24,864 bases of DNA from positions 1-24,864 of the forward strand of contig JAYZDF010000032.1 in the NCBI GenBank assembly GCA_036337945.1, given 5' to 3'. Under the pieces are notes generated by a model. That model saw nothing but the letters and a program-made list of their open reading frames with translations, ran no database searches and was not told the DNA's origin. This stretch comes from JAYZDF01 sp036337945 (GTDB taxonomy: Bacteria > Myxococcota > Kuafuiibacteriia > Kuafuiibacteriales > Kuafuiibacteriaceae). Positions 1 through 7,087 of this stretch are shown in pieces. Each line of letters starts with the position of its first letter. Position 1 is the first letter of the stretch. The position numbers were made by a program, and so were the translations under genes.

Positions 1-459
1 CAAATCTTTTGCGCTCCAGATTTGATCACAACAAGGCTGCGTACATTGAAGATGATGAATGGATCCGTGACACTCATGAATTTTATCTTCGTTAAAGCCC
101 GCCTTTTGAAACTGACCATCCACATTAGAAGTGAAAACAAAAACGCCGCTGACAAATTGATCGGCCCAGGAACGAATTAGGTCAAAACCACGGTGGGGCT
201 GAGTATTGCGATAGAGATTTAGCCGATGTCCATAAAATCCCCCGGCAAATTCAGGCTCACGATCAAACCAAGCAGGATTAGCCATTTCTTCAAATGGAAT
301 CTTCCGCTTTTTGATGGGAGGATATGCGCGCCAAAAGCCTTCAGTACCACGGAAGTCCGGGAGTCCGGAATCCACCCCCATTCCCGCGCCCGTAGCGACA
401 ATAAGTCCGCTTCTCGTGGCGTCGATGGCTTGGGCTGCTCGTTCAATAGGAGTCATCAT
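1..459 (-). CDS. Sir2-family NAD-dependent protein deacylase (sirtuin), 3' end cut by window edge
   Basis: Removes acyl groups from protein lysines using NAD+, acting in the cytoplasm. The frame stays open from the ATG to base 1, giving about 153 residues of a family usually 230-280 long, so the C-terminal half lies outside the window. Visible motifs in order (counting from the second Met): the NAD-binding GAGMGVDSGLPDFRG at about 23-37, TSNVDGQFQKAG at about 109-120 (variant of TQNxDxLHxxAG), and HECHGS with the likely catalytic His at about 130, followed by a Cys at about 138 that begins the zinc-ribbon region. Two adjacent ATGs (459 and 456) are possible starts. No Shine-Dalgarno is visible. 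TATACT lies 9 bases before the first ATG, which would give an almost leaderless message. The family is certain; substrate and deacylase subtype cannot be told from this fragment. Confidence 0.93.
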   Translation of the reverse strand, partial: MMTPIERAAQAIDATRSGLIVATGAGMGVDSGLPDFRGTEGFWRAYPPIKKRKIPFEEMANPAWFDREPEFAGGFYGHRLNLYRNTQPHRGFDLIRSWADQFVSGVFVFTSNVDGQFQKAGFNEDKIHECHGSIHHLQCTQPCCDQIWSAKDL

Positions 460-537
460 ACTGAGGACAGTATAACGTTTTTTACGGAAAGGCAGACGAT
501 ATCGCAGACTCAAAACATGAGCTGAAACTGGCGTCGC

Positions 538-1575
538 TCACAGTATCAGTATCGAGCTGGCGATGTAAGCTCCTCCGGCAGCGGTGACTGGCGTAAGGAT
601 ATTATCATCTATTCGACCCGCGAAAAGCTCGCCGAGGGCTCCACAGAATGAGGCTGCGAACGACAGTACCAATATTTGAGAATAGGTAAATTGGCCGCGA
701 TGCCAAATGCTCAAAACAATCCAGCTTACAATAAACCCTATCACGATGAAGGTCAGAGTTCCTTCCAGTGTCCTATTGTTGATCAGCTTTATTTTACCCC
801 AGCGGCGCCCAATAAGTGCTGCGGCTGGATCCGCGAGGCCTAAAACCGCCAGGGCAATAGAAATTTGGTACATTTCAAAAAGTACAGCGAGAATGAGAAG
901 CGCAGTGCAGTACCATGTCGCTGAGTTGATGCGATGATGCTCGTGCGGATGCGCGACAGCTCCGTAAAACGCCATGACACGCTCATTGAATTTCGGAGAT
1001 CTTCGTCGAACAAACTCAGTTGCCCACGCATATGAAGAAAAGATGATGGCTATCCATAGCGCGAGGGTGGGGGTAAGGAAAACTTCTACCAATACAGCAC
1101 CGAGCACTCCGGAAGTCGCATGGAGCAGACTGCGCTTGTAATTGGTCGGTCGCAGAGTCGGAACGGCGACTCGGTGCTCCTCAAGACGCTGCGAAAGCTG
1201 TTGGTAATGCCTTTGGAGGGTCTCTCGTAACTTGAGGTACTCGTCTCTCAACTCCTGAGCTGATTTTAGTTTTAGACCACTTGTTTCAGTAGCGTTTCGC
1301 TCTTGTATGAGATTATCTGCCGCCAACCTGTTGATGGCTCCTGCAATGATGTCGGCGATATCTGATAACTGGTTTCTCAGTGGACCTAGATGGTTCGCGC
1401 TTCCTGCGATCGCCTCTCCGCGCAAAACGGCTTCAATTCGCCGGCGAAGATTGACAGAACTTTCATGAATCTGTTCATACAGCGAGCTTGTCAGTCGCGA
1501 AGGGTCGAGTTGCTGAAGCAACGCGTGTAGCTCGAGAGCGATTTGTCGGCTTTCAAAACTGAGCTCTGCGTGCAT
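538..1575 (-). CDS. DGK1/SEC59-type CTP-dependent lipid kinase with extra N-terminal helical region
   Basis: An integral membrane protein of the family containing yeast CTP-dependent diacylglycerol kinase, dolichol kinase and phytol kinase; it should phosphorylate a membrane lipid alcohol. The kinase part is residues ~147-345: YKRSLLHATSG (148-155, the usual R/K-x-x-H-x-x-G start), several hydrophobic helices, GLADPAAALIGRRWGK at 246-261, LEGT at 270-273 and ELFAGRIDDNILTPV at 316-330 with the conserved DDN. Bacterial members are usually about 200-230 residues. Here a ~145-residue charged, helix-rich segment (coiled-coil-like at ~100-135) precedes the kinase. The ATG at 1575 follows GAGG-type Shine-Dalgarno bases (GAGG, 6-base spacing) that sit on the 3' arm of a hairpin (see 1583-1611). 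It lies downstream of the beta-propeller lipoprotein with a 99-base gap and may be co-transcribed. Lipid substrate unknown. Confidence 0.85.
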   Translation of the reverse strand: MHAELSFESRQIALELHALLQQLDPSRLTSSLYEQIHESSVNLRRRIEAVLRGEAIAGSANHLGPLRNQLSDIADIIAGAINRLAADNLIQERNATETSGLKLKSAQELRDEYLKLRETLQRHYQQLSQRLEEHRVAVPTLRPTNYKRSLLHATSGVLGAVLVEVFLTPTLALWIAIIFSSYAWATEFVRRRSPKFNERVMAFYGAVAHPHEHHRINSATWYCTALLILAVLFEMYQISIALAVLGLADPAAALIGRRWGKIKLINNRTLEGTLTFIVIGFIVSWIVLSIWHRGQFTYSQILVLSFAASFCGALGELFAGRIDDNILTPVTAAGGAYIASSILIL

Positions 1576-1582
1576 TCAAAAC

Positions 1583-1611
1583 CTCATCACAATGTTGGTT
1601 GTTGCGATGAG
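1583..1611 (-). promoter_or_regulatory. Hairpin overlapping the Shine-Dalgarno of the lipid kinase gene
   Basis: In minus-strand RNA sense the arms CTCATCGCAA (1611-1602) and TTGTGATGAG (1592-1583) pair over 10 bp with one G-U wobble, around a 9-base loop. The 3' arm ends in GATGAG, followed at once by G, so most of the GAGG ribosome-binding site, which ends 6 bases before the ATG at 1575, is paired. This could limit translation until it opens. A transcription terminator is less likely because no U-run follows. The pairing is seen; the regulatory role is inference. Confidence 0.4.
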
Positions 1612-1674
1612 TCCAGATCTCAAATCTATGTCACGGAAGTATCACGAACACTGGAAGTCGAGCTTTTTGAAGGG

Positions 1675-3765
1675 TTAGCGATCGGTACGGTTGAAAAGAA
1701 CCGAGGCTGACGAAGTACTCAGCGAGTCCACATGAGCCACTTTGATGCCTGCGTCGGAAATTGCATAGACGTAATCATCAGCGATTACGCTGCGCTTGAC
1801 CCAAGGCGTCCAGTAGGGTGACCAGTTGCGATTATTTTGCGTTTCGTAGATGTCAGACATCGAAACAGCTCCTAAAGGTGTAAACCCAGAGTCCGTATCG
1901 ACTGAGAAAACTCGAACTTCCGAGCGAAAACTAGTCCAATAATCATTATTTGACCAATCGTAATAGTAGTCTGCGAAGGGAATCGCCAAGAGACCTTTGT
2001 CATCGAAGAAAGTGAATGCTTTGTGTTCGTACAATGCTTCTGAAGACGCACTCGTTGTCCCTAGTTTCCGCGTGAATACTTCAGTTGGGTTCGCGAAATC
2101 AGTGACGTCAAACATCGATAATTTTATAGACCGTTGGTCCCACTCCACTCGACCATTTGCGTCTGGTTCAGGTTGATGAATACCAATCGTAATCAAGTGA
2201 TTGTCTCCGAGAGGATGGATGTATGTTGAGAAGCCAGGGACTTTGAGTTCGCCGATAATTCTGGGCTTCGTCGGGTCTTTGAGATCCACCGTGAAAAGTG
2301 GGTCAACTTCTCTGAATGTGACAATATATCCTCGGTCTTGGGAAAACCGTGCGCTGTAAATACGTTCTCCGTCTGCGACATCTCGGGTTCGACCGACTTC
2401 GCGCATATCCAGGTTGAAAACAGTGATCCGGTTGGTTGAGGTCGCCCAGCTGTCTTCAATGTCACTGTCCGGCAACTTCGTGAGCGTAGTGGCAACTCTT
2501 AGATGGTCGTCATGTTCGTCCATAGAGAATTGATTGAGAAGGTGTCCTTCTACGCCGCCGGCTGCGGCAAAACGAGAGCTACTTTTTTCAGACGTGTCTA
2601 AACGAAATATATAGGTCCAATCTCGCTGTTCGGGGCTATGCCACCACCAATAGTGACGAGAGGTGAAGTATAGAGATGTTGCGCTCGCATAAACTTCATC
2701 AGCCCTCGCTATGACCGACGCTTGAGTCATGGAATCTTCGGAAAGATTCAAAGTTACAACATTGGTCAGTCCACTAAGGGTAGATGCGGTCGGGGCTTTG
2801 GTTCCCGCACAATCAACGACGTAGTCTTGAGCGCTGCCGTTCGATGTTACTATACGTGATTGAGGTAGCCATACGCTTAGGTCTTGAGAACGAATAAGAT
2901 CTTCATTCTCGCTCATCAATCTCTTGTAACGTCGTTCTGAGAAAAGGTCGAAACCGAGGAATGTGTCTGACTCTTCGGGATACCATTTGAGCTCCTCGGG
3001 CCACCTTACGTTATCGACGAGGACCAAACGTACAACATCTTCAGTGCGTCGCGCGTTTCTGTATTGACCAGGAAACTCATAGGATTTGATGATGTTGGGA
3101 GAGGATTTGTCCGAAACATCAATCACATCAACTCGTGTGCCGACAATAGGGCGTCCACAACCTTCGTACGAACAGGGGACGGCGGCCTCCGGTATTCTAT
3201 CGCTCGAATCGTAATCAGTGTTATTCTTGTATGTTCCGAAGATACCAGAGATCACTGTGAGGCGATTGGCTTCGACCTCAAGAAACATTTCTCTGGGTTG
3301 CCCTTGGATCTTGAGTTCAGAAACCGTCTCCATTTCTTCTGCGGGCCAAGACTTTGTTACGTGAAGTTTGCCTCCTGATAGTACGTAGATGTGCGTACCA
3401 TCGGTTTTGACAAAGTCTGCTTCATTGACTCCGACGACTTGATCATTGGTTCGACTGTAATTGTTCGGTCCTGACGGACGCGGAGCTGCTCCCGCGGTCG
3501 CTACAGAATTAGATTCTGCGAAAACAGCAATATCGTCGAATCCACCCCCACCGTAGTCATTAATATCAGGATCTAGGCGGTTCCTCATTTCGCGAACTAG
3601 GCCATCCTCGATGTAAGTCTCCAATTCATCACATGAATCAAAGCTACGGAGGGCGACCGTCGATTGAATACTGGGAAGGTCTGAGTCGATGCTACAGCCT
3701 GCGAGAATTCCAATATTTGTACCTACGCACACATAGAGGATTGAATTGAGGAGTTGTTTTTTCAT
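1675..3765 (-). CDS. Secreted beta-propeller lipoprotein (Beta_propel family, PF09826-like)
   Basis: Large exported protein of 696 residues with a lipoprotein signal: MKK start, hydrophobic core, lipobox LAGC with Cys24 followed by Ser, so probably outer-membrane anchored. The rest has repeated beta-blade sequence typical of the archaeal/bacterial beta-propeller domain family, for example DFVKTDGTHIYVLSGGKLHV near the start, ADEVYASATSLYFTSRHYWW in the middle and ADYVYAISDAGIKV-like sequence at the end. That family has no proven biochemical role; surface binding or scaffold functions are guesses. The open frame extends ten codons upstream to a TTG, but the ATG at 3765 fits the signal peptide far better. 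The gene is divergent from pyrC. The gap 3766-3927 must hold promoters for both, but no strong hexamers are seen. Confidence 0.85.
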   Translation of the reverse strand: MKKQLLNSILYVCVGTNIGILAGCSIDSDLPSIQSTVALRSFDSCDELETYIEDGLVREMRNRLDPDINDYGGGGFDDIAVFAESNSVATAGAAPRPSGPNNYSRTNDQVVGVNEADFVKTDGTHIYVLSGGKLHVTKSWPAEEMETVSELKIQGQPREMFLEVEANRLTVISGIFGTYKNNTDYDSSDRIPEAAVPCSYEGCGRPIVGTRVDVIDVSDKSSPNIIKSYEFPGQYRNARRTEDVVRLVLVDNVRWPEELKWYPEESDTFLGFDLFSERRYKRLMSENEDLIRSQDLSVWLPQSRIVTSNGSAQDYVVDCAGTKAPTASTLSGLTNVVTLNLSEDSMTQASVIARADEVYASATSLYFTSRHYWWWHSPEQRDWTYIFRLDTSEKSSSRFAAAGGVEGHLLNQFSMDEHDDHLRVATTLTKLPDSDIEDSWATSTNRITVFNLDMREVGRTRDVADGERIYSARFSQDRGYIVTFREVDPLFTVDLKDPTKPRIIGELKVPGFSTYIHPLGDNHLITIGIHQPEPDANGRVEWDQRSIKLSMFDVTDFANPTEVFTRKLGTTSASSEALYEHKAFTFFDDKGLLAIPFADYYYDWSNNDYWTSFRSEVRVFSVDTDSGFTPLGAVSMSDIYETQNNRNWSPYWTPWVKRSVIADDYVYAISDAGIKVAHVDSLSTSSASVLFNRTDR

Positions 3766-3927
3766 GAAACCTAACCTTAGCAACAAAGATGCCAACCCAA
3801 AAGTCCCCTGATAACGAGTTGGGGGTCACGTAAAAGTCGGAATATTGAGTCGGGCTATCAGAATTCTGAGACCGCATGAATACTCGTCGTGACATGGGCG
3901 CGCGGTTAGGCTACTTCCCTACTAGAA

Positions 3928-4974
3928 ATGAGCGCCGAACTAACGATTACCCGACCTGATGACTGGCATTTACATTTGCGGGATGAGCTGGCTTTGGAGA
4001 GAACTGTTAGAGACACGGCTCGATACATGCAGCGAGCGATCGTGATGCCTAATTTGAAGCCGCCGGTCACTACGACGAAAATGGCGCAAGATTACTATCA
4101 ACGGATTCGAAGCTACGCGCCCGAGAACAGTTCTTTCGAGCCATTGATGACTTTATACCTGACAGACCGAACCTCGAAAGAAGAGATCGCAATGGCTGCA
4201 TCGAGCGGAGTAGTGCAGGCCCTAAAATTATACCCAGCCGGGGCGACAACCAATTCTGATGCTGGAGTGACCGATATTACCTCTAGGTACGGCGTGTTCG
4301 AAGAGATGGCCAAGCGCGGACTCAAGCTTCTCATTCACGGCGAAGTGACGCATGAACATACGGATATTTTCGACCGAGAACGGATATTCATCGAGACGAC
4401 CCTCCAGCCTTTGGTTGAGAAGTTCCCCGATCTAAAGATTGTTTTTGAGCACATCACAACGAAAGATGCGGTTCAATTCGTGCAGGAAGGTGCAAATAAT
4501 ATTGCAGCGACTATTACAGCGCATCACTTGTTGTTTAATCGTAATCACATGCTTGCGGGTGGAATCCGACCGCATTTCTATTGTTTGCCGATTCTCAAGC
4601 GCTCAACTCATCAAGAAGCTCTGATTGAAGCGGCGACCAGTGGAGATCCTAAATTTTTTCTGGGAACAGACAGCGCACCTCATAGCCAAGGGTCGAAAGA
4701 ATCCTCCTGTGGATGTGCTGGCTCCTACACAAGTTTTGCCGCGATTGAATTATATGCGACTGCTTTTGAACGGGCGAACGCTTTGGATAAACTGGAAGGC
4801 TTTGCCAGCCACTTTGGTCCTGACTTTTACGGGTTGCCAAGAAATCAAGATAAAATCACACTGAAGAAGAAATCCTGGCGCGCGCCCGAATCGATGACCT
4901 TTGCGGGGCAGGTCGTCATTCCACTCATGGCGGGCGAAGAAATTACTTGGTCCGTTGAGCCAAACTCCAAATAA
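3928..4974 (+). CDS. pyrC: Dihydroorotase, PyrC type
   Basis: Catalyses reversible cyclisation of N-carbamoyl-L-aspartate to dihydroorotate, step three of pyrimidine synthesis, in the cytoplasm. At 348 residues it matches E. coli PyrC, and the sequence aligns along its whole length. The binuclear zinc site is complete: HLHLRD (His14, His16), the lysine expected to be carboxylated (Lys100 in ALKLYP), His137 (HGEVT), His175 (FEHITT) and Asp248 (GTDSAPH). The conserved CGCAG loop and NRNHM segment are also present. The ATG start matches the family. No Shine-Dalgarno precedes it. GTGACA at 3889-3894 could be a -35, but no good -10 sits at the right distance. No other pyr gene is nearby; the MerR gene downstream need not be functionally linked. 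Confidence 0.98.
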   Translation: MSAELTITRPDDWHLHLRDELALERTVRDTARYMQRAIVMPNLKPPVTTTKMAQDYYQRIRSYAPENSSFEPLMTLYLTDRTSKEEIAMAASSGVVQALKLYPAGATTNSDAGVTDITSRYGVFEEMAKRGLKLLIHGEVTHEHTDIFDRERIFIETTLQPLVEKFPDLKIVFEHITTKDAVQFVQEGANNIAATITAHHLLFNRNHMLAGGIRPHFYCLPILKRSTHQEALIEAATSGDPKFFLGTDSAPHSQGSKESSCGCAGSYTSFAAIELYATAFERANALDKLEGFASHFGPDFYGLPRNQDKITLKKKSWRAPESMTFAGQVVIPLMAGEEITWSVEPNSK

Positions 4975-4987
4975 AAAGTAATGCGCC

Positions 4988-5016
4988 AAACAGTTCAAAT
5001 GAAATACAGACTGTTT
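4988..5016. repeat. 7-bp inverted repeat between pyrC and merR-type gene
   Basis: AAACAGT (4988-4994) and ACTGTTT (5010-5016) form a perfect inverted repeat with a 15-base spacer. It begins 13 bases after the pyrC stop. No T-run follows, so a factor-independent terminator is unlikely; an operator for the downstream regulator is possible. A weak promoter candidate follows it: TTGCTT (5029-5034), a 17-base spacer and TATCGT (5052-5057). Confidence 0.35.
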
Positions 5017-5124
5017 AAATTGCTCTGGTTGCTTTAATGCCCTGAGCAAAGTATCGTCCAAGCACCTCGGCGGATAATGAGGCGGCACAGTGACTAATTT
5101 ATCCACCATGAGAGTGAAGAATCG

Positions 5125-5871
5125 ATGGATACTCCCGGAGCGGTAAAGAAATCTGAGCTTCTGAAGATGAAGGATTTGGCTCTAAGAAGCGGAGTTCCAG
5201 CTTCAACCATTAAGCATTATCTTCGCGAGGGACTTCTTCCTGAACCAAGTCTTCGTACCAGTAAAAACATGGCCTATTACGATGCGGCGATCATCCCTCG
5301 GATAAAGTTGATTAAGGAATTACAAAAGACTCGTTTTCTTCCCTTGCAGACAATTCGAGAACTCTTGGACGGAACCGGTAATCTCGAACACGACGATAAT
5401 CTTTTGTCTGGTCTGCGCATGGCTATCCACGATATCTCATCGAGTCACGAGACTGCTACCAAAGCAGAGCTAATCGCAGGTGGCATGACCGATGAAGAGT
5501 TCGATTGGCTCAAGAAAAGAAAACTTCTCAGCCCCAAAGTGACCGAGGAAGGCGAAGAAACATACAGCGGGGATGACTTGGCATTATGTCAGACATTGTG
5601 TCGGGCTCGTCAATCTGGATTGCGAGCCGACATGCTTCCACATACCATCATCGAGTCTTACTGTGATGGCCTGACCGAACTGATCGAATCTGAATTGCAG
5701 CTATTTCGGGCGGGTGTCGTAAGTCGGGGAGATGGTGACATGCAGCCTTTGATCCGTGCGGCGGCGGCTTTAAGTGAGTCGTTGATACTAGTGTTGCGTC
5801 GAAAACTCATGGTTCCAATTCTATCTTCCCTGACCAAACCGGAAGAACCGCAAGCGGAATCTGATGAATAA
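5125..5871 (+). CDS. MerR-family transcriptional regulator
   Basis: A DNA-binding regulator of 248 residues. Residues ~12-80 form the MerR winged helix-turn-helix: LLKMKDLALRSGVPASTIKH, then YLREGLLPEP, then the YYDAAIIPRIKLIKELQ and FLPLQTIRELLDG helices. The C-terminal ~165 residues are helical and contain no metal-binding Cys cluster like MerR/CueR and no recognisable drug-binding fold, so the signal it senses is unknown. It is longer than metal-sensing members (about 130-150 residues). The gene stands alone, 150 bases after pyrC and 109 bases before an unrelated lipoprotein gene. MerR proteins usually bind inverted repeats in the spacer of their target promoter; the inverted repeat at 4988-5016 is a candidate self-regulatory site. 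Confidence 0.88.
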   Translation: MDTPGAVKKSELLKMKDLALRSGVPASTIKHYLREGLLPEPSLRTSKNMAYYDAAIIPRIKLIKELQKTRFLPLQTIRELLDGTGNLEHDDNLLSGLRMAIHDISSSHETATKAELIAGGMTDEEFDWLKKRKLLSPKVTEEGEETYSGDDLALCQTLCRARQSGLRADMLPHTIIESYCDGLTELIESELQLFRAGVVSRGDGDMQPLIRAAAALSESLILVLRRKLMVPILSSLTKPEEPQAESDE

Positions 5872-5980
5872 AATTACATGATTTCAGGTGGTTGCCTGCT
5901 GCGACCAAAGCCATACCTGTAGTTAACCATGCAAAAGTTAGAAGTGGAGCTTTCAAATTTGATGTGCTAGCAGTGCCCGC

Positions 5981-6916
5981 ATGAAAAAACTCCTGGGATT
6001 AGTTTTGATCACTCTCGCTGCGTGTGGAACGCAGACGACAGAGCGAACCCCATCTCCGACTCGAGGTAATAATTCGACTGCCGATGCTGGTGCGGATTCG
6101 GTTGATAGTGGAAACGCCGCTGCACCAGATAGCGGTCAAACCGTGGCTGACGCGGGTTCCACAGCGATGATTGATAGCGGCACAACCGGGCCCGTGGATA
6201 CCGGAATGCAATTGCCAAGCACGATTGACCAAATCGAACAGAAAGTTGTCGGTCATTACGTTTCGCGCTTACAGCTTGCTCAAATGATTGACGTGCCGTT
6301 TTCAGGCGTGAAGGAACAAATCGTTGCTTCATTCGGCACGTTTTCTATCCGTAGAGAGAGTGACCGCTTTGTGGCAACCCAGCAAGGATGCCGAGTCACT
6401 TCCACGGCCGAAGGAATCACCACGACGATCCCAGACGATGTTCCACGTAACGTTGCGCCCATTGATTCAACCATAGAGTTTTCGCTGAGCGGAGGAAACA
6501 TAACTTGGTCTAGAGCTGAAGTAGTATCGCTCGTAGGCATAAATCTAGCGGATCCAGCCAACGACGTGATGCCTACTGACTCTTCAGATCCGCGAATATT
6601 CGACCACGAACAAGACGGAAAACCTGGAGCGACGATTTCGGTACGAAGTGGCATTGTCAGCGGTGATATTTATGTCATCCAGAGAAACAAACTTCGGCAC
6701 TACGATGGCACAATGCCTGACGCTTCGACGTTGTTTGCGTATTCAGACGATAACGGAGAGCAGATCGTTATTGGTGCCTCGAATCCGTTACTTCGAACGG
6801 CACCGGATGTAACGAAGCACGCTGATCCTACGAAAAGTAACATGCAGCTAAAGCGGGTTTCTACTCCGTACGACTGCGACCAACTTATCAATGAGTTGGA
6901 AACTCTTTTCCCCTAA
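5981..6916 (+). CDS. Lipoprotein with Asp-Ser-Gly/Asp-Ala-Gly linker, function unknown
   Basis: A predicted outer-membrane lipoprotein of 311 residues. The signal peptide is textbook: MKKLLGL, hydrophobic core and lipobox LAAC with Cys15. Residues ~33-77 form a low-complexity linker of repeated DAG, DSG and DTG triplets, a composition common in Myxococcota and Bradymonadota surface lipoproteins. The globular part from ~80 has about 230 residues, including FDHEQDGKPGATISV at ~205-220, a phrase reminiscent of calcium-loop or lipocalin-like lipoproteins in those groups, but I do not recognise a named family. No Shine-Dalgarno is visible before the ATG. It sits alone on the plus strand, 160-170 bases before the ATP-grasp gene. 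Confidence 0.85.
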   Translation: MKKLLGLVLITLAACGTQTTERTPSPTRGNNSTADAGADSVDSGNAAAPDSGQTVADAGSTAMIDSGTTGPVDTGMQLPSTIDQIEQKVVGHYVSRLQLAQMIDVPFSGVKEQIVASFGTFSIRRESDRFVATQQGCRVTSTAEGITTTIPDDVPRNVAPIDSTIEFSLSGGNITWSRAEVVSLVGINLADPANDVMPTDSSDPRIFDHEQDGKPGATISVRSGIVSGDIYVIQRNKLRHYDGTMPDASTLFAYSDDNGEQIVIGASNPLLRTAPDVTKHADPTKSNMQLKRVSTPYDCDQLINELETLFP

Positions 6917-7001
6917 AAATCTGCACTCATCCGCAGAACACTCAGCAAACCCCGTAATACTTCTTCCGCGTCTTTGTGCAATCTGTGACTACCGTCACCA
7001 T

Positions 7002-7033
7002 CCGACTCATATTCACTAGAATGTCGGTATAAC
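7002..7033 (+). promoter_or_regulatory. Possible promoter/operator region of the ATP-grasp gene
   Basis: TATAAC at 7028-7033 resembles a -10 box. Directly before it CCGAC (7002-7006) and GTCGG (7023-7027) form an inverted repeat with a 16-base spacer, in the place where a -35 box and a regulator site would overlap. No good -35 hexamer is present. The remainder of the gap between 6917 and 7087 shows nothing else clear. Confidence 0.25.
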
Positions 7034-7087
7034 TTCTCAAGAACTGGGCAACATAACTGTGACTGTGCCGATGTCTTGAGCGTAGTC

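Noticed and set aside
1675..1677. Hairpin at 1583-1611 as a terminator for the beta-propeller gene
   Set aside because: No U-run follows the stem in the minus-strand sense, and it lies directly on the next gene's ribosome site.
5999..6332. Long minus-strand open frames opposite the DSG-linker lipoprotein
   Set aside because: They are shadows of the repetitive linker codons in the plus-strand gene and lack ribosome sites.
6913..7086. Minus-strand open frame of ~58 residues (MTTLKTSAQSQLCC start) in the gap before the ATP-grasp gene
   Set aside because: Composition is protein-like, but it has no ribosome-binding site, overlaps the ends of genes on both sides and its start falls in the start region of the ATP-grasp gene; no family match is recognised.
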